A stretch of DNA of 8,321 bases from JBOFOR01 sp051659545 (GCF_051659545.1 NZ_JBOFOR010000044.1:1-8321); one strand, 5' to 3'; shown: positions 1-6,895, counted from the first letter of the stretch. The notes: generated from the letters alone by a model not told the origin. Numbers and translations: made by a program.

Positions 1-116
1 TTATCTTTCAACGTAATCACCCTCACACATCCTTTTATATTTAACTCTTTGATAAGAGTATTAACATAAAAGGATTGGTAAATTCTGTGTGGAAGAACTT
101 TTAATAATTTTTTGGC
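1..116 (-). CDS. Unidentified open frame running off the left edge (partial)
   Basis: On the minus strand a frame is open from just after a TAG at 117-119 to the window edge, about 38 codons. It contains KLLKVLPHRIYQSFY and later KELNIKGCVRVITLKD. The composition is protein-like, but I do not recognise the family. No ATG is present. Possible starts are in-frame GTG codons or a TTG at 9-11 preceded by GAGGGTGAT. It may therefore be the 5' end of a gene lying mostly outside the window, or an internal scrap left after a deletion, since it lies directly downstream of the truncated permease in a different frame. A small inverted repeat (ACTCTT at 44-49, AAGAGT at 54-59) lies within it and could argue for an untranslated leader instead. 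The window edge prevents a decision. Confidence 0.3.
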
Positions 117-132
117 CTACTAATAGTATGTA

Positions 133-312
133 CTAAACACCTATTAAAAATGGTGTTAATATACCAGTTATTGTTTCTATATTAGTAGTTACGAATTTTG
201 TTATGTGTGAATAATTTTTAAGTACTAATATACCAACGAATACAAGGATTATAGGTATTATATACCTTATAGATTTTAAGACTTCTTTTTTTATGTCTTC
301 TTTTTTATTCAT
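133..312 (-). pseudogene. N-terminal fragment of a permease resembling the AI-2E transporter family
   Basis: The ATG at 310-312 follows a good RBS (AAAGGAG, then TTTAA). It opens a frame of 59 codons ending in TAG at 133-135. The product has a charged N-terminus (MNKKEDIKKEVLKSIR), one hydrophobic segment at about residues 17-32 and the ending ETITGILTPFLIGV. AI-2E family (PF01594) permeases have roughly 330-400 residues and begin this way, with a TPFLIG-like motif leading into the second membrane helix (…AYLLNP). Here the frame stops exactly in that motif, so over 80% of the protein is missing. Reading through the TAG gives YILLVGQKII, which does not restore the family, so the loss is a deletion rather than a single nonsense change. 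The gene sits directly behind a complete Mn2+ riboswitch. Family assignment rests on a short stretch and is moderate; the truncation is the firmer inference. A genuine 59-residue small membrane protein is the alternative. Confidence 0.5.
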
Positions 313-341
313 TTAAATCTCCTTTCGTGTACTAAGTACAT

Positions 342-382
342 AAAAAGACCTTCAGAAATGCTAAATCATTTCTGAAGGTCTT
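342..382 (-). terminator. Riboswitch expression platform: intrinsic terminator
   Basis: A perfect 15-16 bp stem (346-360 with 367-381, extended by A345/T382) with a 6-nt loop is followed on the minus strand by TTTTT and lies just upstream of the ATG at 312. Its 5' arm contains CCTTCAG (372-378), the same segment that closes the P1 helix of the upstream aptamer. Terminator and ligand-bound aptamer are therefore mutually exclusive. That predicts a transcriptional ON switch, as known for yybP-ykoY RNAs. On the plus strand the hairpin is not followed by a T-run, which supports the minus orientation. Confidence 0.93.
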
Positions 383-470
383 GCTAACAAGTCATTACTT
401 GCTAATCAACCGGGATATTATCCGAAGTGACGGTTGATTAGCACAAAAGTGAAAGCTACTCCCCTTCAAG
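372..470 (-). ncRNA. yybP-ykoY manganese riboswitch aptamer
   Basis: Read on the minus strand, the RNA shows the family hallmarks in order. The P1 5' strand is TTGAAGG. The conserved loop is GGGGAGTAGC (455-464), followed by a small CAC/GTG hairpin. A long perfect 12-bp helix pairs 431-442 with 401-412 and encloses the conserved CGTCA…CGG internal loop. A CAAGT/ACTTG hairpin (388-401) follows, then the conserved TTAGCAAGACC (377-387) whose CCTTCAG closes P1. Members of this family bind Mn2+ between the two conserved loops and usually control Mn2+ or other cation exporters (P-type ATPases, TMEM165/GDT1, TerC-like and MntP-like proteins). I recognise the motif from memory; a covariance search with the Rfam yybP-ykoY model would confirm it. 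Every core element looks intact, although the gene behind it is broken. Confidence 0.92.
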
Positions 471-485
471 GGCTTATATTATCTT

Positions 486-514
486 ATTATAATTCTTTTT
501 GTAGTTTTTTTCAA
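486..514 (-). promoter_or_regulatory. Sigma-A promoter of the riboswitch transcript
   Basis: The minus strand carries TTGAAA (509-514), a 17-nt spacer and a perfect TATAAT (486-491). Transcription would start near 478-480, about 10 nt before the aptamer. It lies in the gap after the stop of the small membrane protein gene (530), so the riboswitch unit is transcribed independently. Confidence 0.8.
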
Positions 515-529
515 GATGTAGCTTTATTA

Positions 530-985
530 TTAATAGTTAACTGCTTTAGTAATTTTATCTAGGATTTTCCTTATTATTTTAATGCTTATTACTACTACAA
601 CAGATACTACTATAGCTTCCTCTGAAGAAAAAGTTACTACAGGGTGGATTATTTCCTTTGCTAAAAACATATAACATAATAATGTAAATAATAAATAATT
701 GCAGTCTATCAATATGTATACTAATTTTTGAAGGTATCCATTGTAATATCTTCTTTTTGATTTAACCATAGATTTCATTATAATTCTTAGATTAGTTATA
801 AAGTCTTTTAAACCATACTTTACCAAAACACATATACTTAAGCTTACTATATATGGTAATTTATAAATCATAGTTACAGCTACAGAGATAACTATTATAG
901 CTATAAATACTATGCTATCCATTATATTTTTAATAAACTTCCTTCCTAGTAAGGCTAGTATACCCGCTCCTAATATATACTCCAT
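530..985 (-). CDS. Small multi-pass membrane protein of unknown function
   Basis: This is a 151-residue protein of unrecognised family. The ATG is preceded by AGGAAGAGG at a normal distance (7-8 nt), which supports the start. Hydrophobic segments lie at about 22-42 (SIVFIAIIVISVAVTMIY), 44-60, 87-109 and 122-138, so three to four membrane helices are likely. A basic stretch (KSMVKSKRRYYNGY, about 71-84) in the middle is probably cytoplasmic. No catalytic or binding motif is visible. It lies downstream of the metallophosphoesterase remnant and upstream of the riboswitch promoter. No strong terminator or consensus promoter was found in its very AT-rich upstream region (986-1077), though TATAAT-like boxes exist there. 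Its length, RBS and codon use match the neighbouring genes, so I consider it a real gene. No function can be proposed. Confidence 0.7.
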   Translation of the reverse strand: MEYILGAGILALLGRKFIKNIMDSIVFIAIIVISVAVTMIYKLPYIVSLSICVLVKYGLKDFITNLRIIMKSMVKSKRRYYNGYLQKLVYILIDCNYLLFTLLCYMFLAKEIIHPVVTFSSEEAIVVSVVVVISIKIIRKILDKITKAVNY

Positions 986-1077
986 ATTAAAACCTCTTCC
1001 TAAAATGAATAATATATTTTAATTCTTATTAAAATTATAGCCTTTAATTATATATCGATTCATTAATATTATATAAT

Positions 1078-1200
1078 CTATAAAGATTTTATAATAGATA
1101 GGAATTCATGGAAATCACTTATTTGAAGTATTTTGTACCCTTCAAAATTATTAGGCAAATCTTTATGCTTCATAACAACATTATCAATAACTATTGAATT
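1078..1200 (-). pseudogene. N-terminal scrap of a metallophosphoesterase
   Basis: On the minus strand a frame encodes ENNSIVIDNVVMKHKDLP, then NNFEGYKILQISDFHE, ending FLSIIKSL and TAG at 1078-1080. Membrane-anchored Firmicutes metallophosphoesterases have just this arrangement: a hydrophobic anchor, a short strand region (…NNSIxVxxYxIKxxxLP), and KSFDGYKIxQISDLHN carrying the first metal-binding DxH motif. Here D and H of SDFH are present, but everything after it (the GD, GNHD and GHxH motifs, about 200 residues) is missing. There is no RBS before the only in-frame ATG (1171-1173), and the anchor is also absent. The piece is thus broken at both ends. Its 5' part overlaps the stop codon of the DUF4349 gene in another frame. 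It is a different sequence from the metallophosphoesterase at 7223-8032. Confidence 0.65.
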
Positions 1201-2047
1201 ATTTTCTATTTTTGTACTTCTTAATAATAAAGTATGTTACAAGTATTATAGGTATAAATAGTACTAACAGAGGTATAAATCCTATAACACCTAGTATTAA
1301 TCTTTCTCCTAAAACTAAGGTATAGTTGATACTGGTTACAAAAGTACTTACCACTTTGTCAAAAAAAGAATCTTTAACATTAATTTTAGAATTATACTTA
1401 TCAACCTCGCTTATATCAAGATTTACAGCTGTATAAGTTATATCCTTATTAAGTTTATTCAGGTTTGCCTGTAATTTTTCTCTCTCATATATAACGTCGC
1501 TTAAGGCTTCCTCAAGTTTGATAGTATCTGAGAGATTTTGAGCATTTTTTAATAATTCCAATAATCTTTCTTCTCTAGTTTTTAATACTTTTATTCTGCT
1601 TTCAGTATCTTGATATTGAGTAGTTACATCAATGCTTTCAGTAGTAGTGTTTACAATATTTGAATATTTTTTTATTTCTCCAATAAATTTACTAACATTA
1701 TCCTTAGGTATTTTTAACTGATAGCTTGCATATCGTGTATTTTGATTTCTAGTTTGAATTGAAGTGTTGCTGATATTTGAAGTAGCTATATATCCACTAA
1801 GTTGATTTGTAAGATTTTGAACTTCACTTACTGTTTTTTCAAATTCTGTAGTTTCTAATTGTAAAAAGGTATTTACTATTATTTTGGAATCTTCTTTTTC
1901 TATACTATCCATTGATTTTTCATTGGTTGATTCTTTTTTCTGTTGAGGTGTGCTTAAATTAACACCTGAATCCACTGTTTTAGAACCACATGCGGTCAAT
2001 ATCATAATTAATATCAATGGAAAAATTATAGCTATAATTTTTTTCAT
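1199..2047 (-). CDS. DUF4349-family lipoprotein
   Basis: This 282-residue protein opens with a lipoprotein signal (hydrophobic residues 4-18 and lipobox LTAC with Cys20). A low-complexity linker follows (about 21-55, rich in S, T, K, E). The DUF4349-like domain (about 55-275) has the LETTEFEKTVSEVQNL opening, an YQLKIPKDNVSKFI strand region, and a predicted coiled coil at about 147-205 that includes SRIKVLKTREERLLELL. A C-terminal membrane helix spans about 250-275, followed by a basic tail. It is thus lipid-anchored outside with a second anchor at the C-terminus. The family's biochemical role is unknown. The start is fixed by AGGAGGT six to seven bases before the ATG. It begins 29 bp after the GDPD stop, so the two are probably co-transcribed. 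Its stop codon lies in sequence matching the metallophosphoesterase scrap, so the last few residues (about NRK) may be a product of the deletion. Confidence 0.85.
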   Translation of the reverse strand: MKKIIAIIFPLILIMILTACGSKTVDSGVNLSTPQQKKESTNEKSMDSIEKEDSKIIVNTFLQLETTEFEKTVSEVQNLTNQLSGYIATSNISNTSIQTRNQNTRYASYQLKIPKDNVSKFIGEIKKYSNIVNTTTESIDVTTQYQDTESRIKVLKTREERLLELLKNAQNLSDTIKLEEALSDVIYEREKLQANLNKLNKDITYTAVNLDISEVDKYNSKINVKDSFFDKVVSTFVTSINYTLVLGERLILGVIGFIPLLVLFIPIILVTYFIIKKYKNRK

Positions 2048-2076
2048 TATAACCTCCTATTGTACTTATAAATTTT

Positions 2077-2904
2077 CTATGGCATCATATTATCAAATAT
2101 TATATTATCACTATATTTATATGCTTTTTTCAAGTCATCTTTATTTCTTATTGTCCAGGATATTATTGGTATGTCTTTATTTCTTAATTGTTCTACTCTA
2201 GAATTAGGAAGTCCACTTAACTCATAAGACATAAAATTAGGTCTACTTTTAAAATTTAACATAATATTCTTTAGTAAAAATATTTCGTAAGATTTTAAGT
2301 TTCCTTTCTCATCTGAAAATGTTCCTGACAATTGTCCTCTAGCTACTTCACTTGCATTTTTTTTGTACCATTCTAATACAAATGGATTAAATGATTGAAC
2401 TGCATATTTTCCTTTATAGTTTTGTGTTATTTTGTATGTAGCTTCTCCTAGTTCTTTTATATTTTTGCAATCTTTTATTTCTATTAATATTGGTACTTTT
2501 CCACCCACTACTTTAAGAACATCTTTTAATAATGGGATAGACTCATTACTATTGTTTAGTTTAAGTTCTTTTAATTCCATATATTCTAACTCAGATACAT
2601 CTTTAGTATTACCTGTCATTCTTTCTAAGTTATCATCGTGAAAAACAACAACTTCTTTATCTTTTGTAAATTGGGCATCCAACTCTATTGCATAATTGTT
2701 TTCTATGGAATTTTTAAAGGCAGCGATAGAATTTTCTGGATTTGTTTCATTAAATAAACCCCTGTGAGCTATTGGTCTATCTGTTAACCATTGTAATCCT
2801 CCATTGTATTTTTCTCCATTTGTCATGTAAGTATATGAGCATACAATAATTATTGCCAATACTATTATTAAAGAACTTATTATTTTTAATTTTTTATTTT
2901 TCAT
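2077..2904 (-). CDS. Membrane-anchored glycerophosphodiester phosphodiesterase
   Basis: The enzyme hydrolyses glycerophosphodiesters to sn-glycerol-3-phosphate and an alcohol. The start at 2904 is preferred: AGGAG at 2911-2915 directly abuts the earlier in-frame ATG at 2910 (no spacing) but is six bases from the ATG at 2904. The product has 275 residues. Numbering from this start, a basic N-terminus and membrane anchor (about 8-26) are followed by the GDPD domain (about 44-275). AHRG carries H47 and R48. NPENS carries E57. IELD carries the metal ligands E74 and D76. HDD carries the second catalytic H89. LIEIK carries E142. The domain ends with ISWTIRN and IIFDNMMP, the usual end of the barrel. 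All expected catalytic residues are present and the length is normal. The domain probably faces outside the cell. It is the first gene of a likely operon with the DUF4349 lipoprotein and is divergent from the ABC transporter. Confidence 0.9.
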   Translation of the reverse strand: MKNKKLKIISSLIIVLAIIIVCSYTYMTNGEKYNGGLQWLTDRPIAHRGLFNETNPENSIAAFKNSIENNYAIELDAQFTKDKEVVVFHDDNLERMTGNTKDVSELEYMELKELKLNNSNESIPLLKDVLKVVGGKVPILIEIKDCKNIKELGEATYKITQNYKGKYAVQSFNPFVLEWYKKNASEVARGQLSGTFSDEKGNLKSYEIFLLKNIMLNFKSRPNFMSYELSGLPNSRVEQLRNKDIPIISWTIRNKDDLKKAYKYSDNIIFDNMMP

Positions 2905-2933
2905 GTTCATCTCCTATTTTAAATTATATATTT

Positions 2934-3044
2934 TTAGAATACTAAGCTTACGTTAGGATTATTATAAATATGTCCACTTAATATATATTCGTTTCTATAT
3001 TTATAATTACCTTTAAATGTGCTACATACTTCCATCTGAGGCAT
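2934..3044 (-). CDS. Possible 36-residue small ORF in the divergent intergenic region
   Basis: A minus-strand ATG frame (MPQMEVCSTFKGNYKY, then RNEYILSGHIYNNPNVSLVF) ends 29 bp before the preferred GDPD start. The composition looks protein-like and is not simply AT-rich noise. However, there is no RBS before the ATG, no homologue I recognise, and the region must also hold the GDPD promoter. It may be another decayed gene fragment or a chance frame. I report it at low confidence because nothing else explains this stretch. Confidence 0.2.
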   Translation of the reverse strand: MPQMEVCSTFKGNYKYRNEYILSGHIYNNPNVSLVF

Positions 3045-3073
3045 TTGTTAGAACAAGAATACTAAAACTAAGT

Positions 3074-3079
3074 TATAAT
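3074..3079 (+). promoter_or_regulatory. Probable -10 element of the ABC transporter promoter
   Basis: A perfect TATAAT lies 36 bp before the ATG at 3116. No good -35 lies at 16-18 bp. Just upstream is a small inverted repeat, TTGTT-AG-AACAA (3045-3056), which could bind an activator or repressor. Both points are suggestive only. Confidence 0.35.
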
Positions 3080-3115
3080 AGTAGGTACACAACATAATAA
3101 TTAAGGAGAGCATCA

Positions 3116-4819
3116 ATGAAAATGTTATTTAAATATGCATTAAAGCATAAAGGTCAATTTATTACTAGAGTAATAACAAAGATATTAGTAGTATTATCTG
3201 TTTTATCATTTGATATCATGATGGGAGTAATACTAGATATCTTTGCAACAGGGCAAAAGGAGAAATTTATAAATATTATATTATTAACAGTAGGACTTAT
3301 AATACTAATGTTCTTAACAGAGTATATAGATGGTTTAGTTATGTCTAAGTACATAAAAAACACTATAAACAATTTAAGATGTGATATATTCTCAAAGATA
3401 ATACAAAAGGATATAAAAGACTTTTCTCTAGATAATAGTGGGAAGTATATATCAGTGTTATACAATGATGTGAAGTTAATAGAAGATAATTTTTTAAATA
3501 ATATTTTCTTAGTAATTTCCTCTTTAACATCATTTTTAATATCAGTTACAGCTTTATTTTATATAAACCCATATATAGTAATATTTATAGCTGTTGTAGG
3601 TATCTTAGGATTTGTAATACCTAATGCTCTATCTAAGAAATTGATAATTGAAAAAAATCAATATTCAACTGATTTAGAAGATATAACATCTATAACAAAA
3701 GATTTATTTACAGGATTTGAAGTTATAAAAGGATTCAATATAACTAATAAAATAAACAATATATTTTTAGATAGCTCTATGAAGGTAGAAGAAACAAAAA
3801 GAAAATATTCAGTATTAGAAGCTGTAATAAGAGGTTTTTCAGTTTCTTTTGGAATTTCTATATACCTTGGTGTTTTAATACTTGGAGGATATTTAATGTA
3901 TAACGGTAAGATAACTGTTGGTACTGCTATTATTATAATACAGCTAAGTACTCACATAGTTTCACCTGTAAAAACTAGTATAACTCTTATAAATCAAATA
4001 AAGTCTGTTTCTCTTATCGGCAAAAAAATAGAAGATATTCTAGAAACTACAAGTGAAGACGTAGAAAATGAGACTCTTAAAACTTTTGAAAAAGCTATAG
4101 AAGTTAAAAACCTGGAATATTCTTATACACCAGAACGAAAAGCTCTTGATAAGATAAATCTTACTTTTGAAAAAAATAAGAAGTACGCTATAGTAGGTGA
4201 AAGTGGCTGTGGTAAAAGTACTTTAATCAAACTACTTATGAGATATTATAGCGATTATAATGGTGATATATTTATAGATTATAAAAATCTAAAAAATATA
4301 TATAGTCTAGATTTATACAAGAATATATCTATTATTCAGCAAAATGTATTTATGTTTGATGATAGTATAAAAGAAAATATAAGACTATTTTCAAATAATA
4401 GTGATGAGGAAGTTTTAAAAAGTTGTGAAAGAGCTGGCATTATGTCTCTTATAAATAGACTTGATAAAGGTATCAACTCAATGGTAGGAGAAAATGGTAA
4501 TAAATTATCTGGTGGAGAAAAGCAAAGAATTGCCATAGCTAGGGCTCTTATAAATAATACTAAGATACTTATGCTAGATGAGTCTACTTCAGCTCTTGAT
4601 AATGAAACTGCATATAATTTAGAAAGTTCTCTATTAAATTTAGATGACCTGACTATGATTGTTGTAACTCATAAGCTTATAAAAAATATTTTAATTAATT
4701 ATGATGAGATTATAGTTATGAAGGATGGATGTGTAATAGAAAAAGGAAGTTTTGATGAATTAATAGATAATAAAGGTTATTTTTATAGTTTATACTATAT
4801 ACAAAGTGATGCTGTATAG
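3116..4819 (+). CDS. ABC transporter half-molecule, permease fused to ATPase
   Basis: This 567-residue protein has the membrane domain first and the ATPase second, the layout of type IV (exporter-fold) ABC half-transporters that work as homodimers or heterodimers. Membrane helices lie at about 18-42, 53-75, 127-150, 152-172, 243-262 and 266-290. The ATPase (about 327-565) has Walker A GESGCGKST (361-369), Q-loop Q409 (IIQQNVFMF), signature LSGGEKQR (464-471), Walker B ILMLDE (484-489) with catalytic E489, the D-loop SALD, and switch H519 (VVTHK). All motifs are intact, so it should be active. The start follows AAGGAG with 7-nt spacing. It stands alone, with no second half-transporter nearby, so a homodimer is the simplest reading. 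The substrate (lipid, peptide or drug) cannot be told from the sequence. No convincing terminator follows; a weak GTGCTT/AAGCAC stem lacks a T-run. Confidence 0.92.
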   Translation: MKMLFKYALKHKGQFITRVITKILVVLSVLSFDIMMGVILDIFATGQKEKFINIILLTVGLIILMFLTEYIDGLVMSKYIKNTINNLRCDIFSKIIQKDIKDFSLDNSGKYISVLYNDVKLIEDNFLNNIFLVISSLTSFLISVTALFYINPYIVIFIAVVGILGFVIPNALSKKLIIEKNQYSTDLEDITSITKDLFTGFEVIKGFNITNKINNIFLDSSMKVEETKRKYSVLEAVIRGFSVSFGISIYLGVLILGGYLMYNGKITVGTAIIIIQLSTHIVSPVKTSITLINQIKSVSLIGKKIEDILETTSEDVENETLKTFEKAIEVKNLEYSYTPERKALDKINLTFEKNKKYAIVGESGCGKSTLIKLLMRYYSDYNGDIFIDYKNLKNIYSLDLYKNISIIQQNVFMFDDSIKENIRLFSNNSDEEVLKSCERAGIMSLINRLDKGINSMVGENGNKLSGGEKQRIAIARALINNTKILMLDESTSALDNETAYNLESSLLNLDDLTMIVVTHKLIKNILINYDEIIVMKDGCVIEKGSFDELIDNKGYFYSLYYIQSDAV

Positions 4820-4970
4820 AAAATGTAACTTTATTTGTGCTTTTGATAACTACTTGTAAGCACTCCCCCACTTTGCTAGTACTCATATAAATATAGTAGA
4901 ACCTGTATAAGGTATAAAACATATACTATATATGAGAAAGAGGGGGGGAGCATAGTGAGTAAAGGATTAT

Positions 4971-5294
4971 TTGACTCAATGGGGAAGTAAATCTCTGGGA
5001 GACCAAGGCTACTCTTTTGATCAAATACTTGAATATTATTATGGAAATGATATTGAATATCATAGGGCTCCTATTATTTCAGGTGTACCTTCTTCAGATC
5101 CTGGATATGATTTAAATATAAATAGCAGAGGTGGAGATGTAAAGACTATTCAAAAACAATTAAATGGTATCTCAAAAGGTTATCCAGCTGTAGCTAAATT
5201 AGATGAGGATGGTATAGCTATACAATGCTCTTATATTGTTTTCTATAAAAAGATTATTGTTGAAAAATTTATTTTATTTTTACTCCATATATAG
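4971..5294 (+). pseudogene. Fragment of a SpoIID/LytB-domain plus peptidoglycan-binding protein
   Basis: The plus-strand frame begins LTQWGSKSLGDQGYSFDQIL and continues EYYYGNDIEY. This matches the end of the SpoIID/LytB domain, whose usual text is GHGVGMSQWGA…GYSYxxILxYYYG. It is followed by SSDPGYDLNINSRGGDVKTI, then QKQLNGISKGYPAVAKLDEDGI, the first half of a PG_binding_1-type domain (…SRGxxVxxIQxxLNxI…YPAIPxxxxDGIFG). The N-terminal bulk of the SpoIID domain is missing. After DEDGI (about 5217) the match ends abruptly in unrelated AT-rich codons. The fragment is therefore deleted on both sides. A GTG at 4955 with a strong GGGGGAG site just upstream opens another frame that stops after 11 codons, so it does not rescue expression. 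Intact proteins of this type act on peptidoglycan during sporulation or cell-wall remodelling. Its tail overlaps the 3' end of the convergent propeller gene by 26 bp. Confidence 0.75.
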
Positions 5295-6861
5295 TTCCAT
5301 TTCTAGTAGCAACTACTCCTATATCATTGAAAACAGCAGGAGAACTTTCAATATTACCATTTAGTAATACTGAACTTAAATTATTACCATTCTTACCATC
5401 TAATAAATGTAAATTACCTGCACTATCTCCTTGAATGATGTATCCATTTCCATTTTCATCATATATATCAATAGGCGAGGACCACATATAATTATCAAAT
5501 AATGCTTCCCAAACTACCTCACCAGTCTCTTTGTTTAAAGCAAATGTTCTACCTTTGTTAAATCCATTATATCTAGCTAAAGAAAAAATAGCTAAATCAT
5601 CAATATTATTTTTACCTATAACATTAGTTGCCATTAACCCACCATTATTAGGTTTCTTTCCTAGTAATGATTGACATTCAAATTCTTTTTCCCAAATTAC
5701 TTCACCAGTTATTCCGTCAATCTTTTTTAATTTACTTATTCCTTTAGTACCTTGATGATCTACTTCATTTCCACAGTATATATATGGCTTACTATCTTTT
5801 ACATCTATAGTTAGTGTAGCATCAATATCATCAAATCCATTTATAGCCCATACAGGCTTTAAACTGTTTAAATCTACACATTGAATTACTCCACCATTAT
5901 CTGCAAAATAAGCTAAGTTTGCATATATAGCTATAGAGTTTTCTATACCTAAACGTCCTTGATTTAAAGATGACGAGAAGTTATACTTGTTTATTTTAGG
6001 ATCTATACTTACTACATTATTCTCCTTGTCGTAGTTTGTATTTAATTTAATATTGTATAATAAGCCATTTTCACCTCCTACTATCACACTATCTGTATCT
6101 GGATTTACTATAGCAGATGAATCAAATGCTGGCCAACTTCTACTTGCAAATGAATCACTTCCTGCTAATTCATATAGGTGAGTTCCATCTATCAAGCTAT
6201 ATATATTGAAACCTACAGTCCCACTTTCATTAATCCCTTCACCTACATATAATAAAGGTACCCCTCTAGGATCTATACTTACACTTCCTTTTATTGGATT
6301 TCCTACTCTAATTTTATCTCTAGTTGGTTTCCCTGATTCTAACTCTAAAAAATAAATATTGCCATCCAAACTTGCATAGATGACCTCTATAAAATCTTCT
6401 TTATTTTTGAACTCTTCATATATATTCATACTTTCTCTAAGCTCTTTTGGCCACTTAACTATAGATGGCTGACCTGTCCATCCAGCACCACCTCCCCATG
6501 AACTAGATGAAGTTCTAAACTCCCAAGCTACTTCAAGTTCTTTACTATTTAAATCCGCATTACCAAATGATGGCGAATTCCTAAGAGAGTTTCCTCTAAA
6601 TGTAAATATACCATCCATTTTTGAATATTTATTTTGAAACACTATGTCTTTATCATGTTCAAATTCTAAATTTGTTTTATATGATAAGGTTTCATTCTCT
6701 AAGTATGAAGTTTCTATTGATGTTAATAATTCTTCTTTTTCCTCTGTTATATTTTTTTCCACTTCTACTTGCTTTTCCAATTCATTTGGATTTTTCGATG
6801 TACAACCTGTAATAGCCACTAAAGATGATAAAACAACTAAATAATATATCATTTTTCCCAT
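5269..6861 (-). CDS. PQQ-like beta-propeller repeat lipoprotein
   Basis: This 530-residue lipoprotein has a hydrophobic signal (4-19) with lipobox ITGC (Cys20). A K/E-rich linker (about 21-60) follows, then a beta-propeller from about 80 to the C-terminus. PQQ/YVTN-like blade motifs recur: GNIYFLELESGKPT (167-180), GVIQCVDLNSLKPVW (324-338), KKIDGITGEVIWEKE (379-393), FALNKETGEVVWEA (440-453), GNLHLLDGKNGN (482-493) and SSPAV…VVATRNGTIYGV (507-527). A DGIFTFRGNSLRNSPSFG segment (83-100) precedes the first blade, as in clostridial members of this family. Such proteins sit on the outer face of the membrane; propellers of this kind usually bind proteins or sugars rather than PQQ itself, and no function is established. 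The start is supported by GAGGGCGAT eight or so bases before the ATG. No clear terminator follows. The gene appears full length. Confidence 0.85.
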   Translation of the reverse strand: MGKMIYYLVVLSSLVAITGCTSKNPNELEKQVEVEKNITEEKEELLTSIETSYLENETLSYKTNLEFEHDKDIVFQNKYSKMDGIFTFRGNSLRNSPSFGNADLNSKELEVAWEFRTSSSSWGGGAGWTGQPSIVKWPKELRESMNIYEEFKNKEDFIEVIYASLDGNIYFLELESGKPTRDKIRVGNPIKGSVSIDPRGVPLLYVGEGINESGTVGFNIYSLIDGTHLYELAGSDSFASRSWPAFDSSAIVNPDTDSVIVGGENGLLYNIKLNTNYDKENNVVSIDPKINKYNFSSSLNQGRLGIENSIAIYANLAYFADNGGVIQCVDLNSLKPVWAINGFDDIDATLTIDVKDSKPYIYCGNEVDHQGTKGISKLKKIDGITGEVIWEKEFECQSLLGKKPNNGGLMATNVIGKNNIDDLAIFSLARYNGFNKGRTFALNKETGEVVWEALFDNYMWSSPIDIYDENGNGYIIQGDSAGNLHLLDGKNGNNLSSVLLNGNIESSPAVFNDIGVVATRNGTIYGVKIK

Positions 6862-6895
6862 TTTTTATCGCCCTCTATAATTTACTTCTTATTAA

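Noticed and set aside
346..382. The terminator hairpin as a plus-strand terminator
   Set aside because: On the plus strand it is followed by TTGCTAAC rather than a T-run, and the upstream side belongs to the riboswitch in the other direction.
1950..2201. Plus-strand open frame of 83 codons spanning the DUF4349/GDPD gap
   Set aside because: It lies antisense to two well-supported genes, has no RBS and its hydrophobic composition is what AT-rich antisense sequence gives.
2432..2641. Plus-strand open frame of 69 codons inside the GDPD gene
   Set aside because: It is antisense to conserved catalytic-domain codons and has no independent start signals.
3154..3465. Minus-strand open frame of 103 codons inside the ABC transporter
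   Set aside because: It is a shadow of the membrane domain; no RBS and no recognisable protein features.
4837..4863. GTGCTT/AAGCAC stem after the ABC transporter as a terminator
   Set aside because: The stem is only 6 bp with a 15-nt loop and no T-run follows.
6621..6844. Two plus-strand open frames opposite the start of the propeller lipoprotein
   Set aside because: They are antisense to the signal peptide and linker of a convincing lipoprotein, and both depend on low-complexity sequence.
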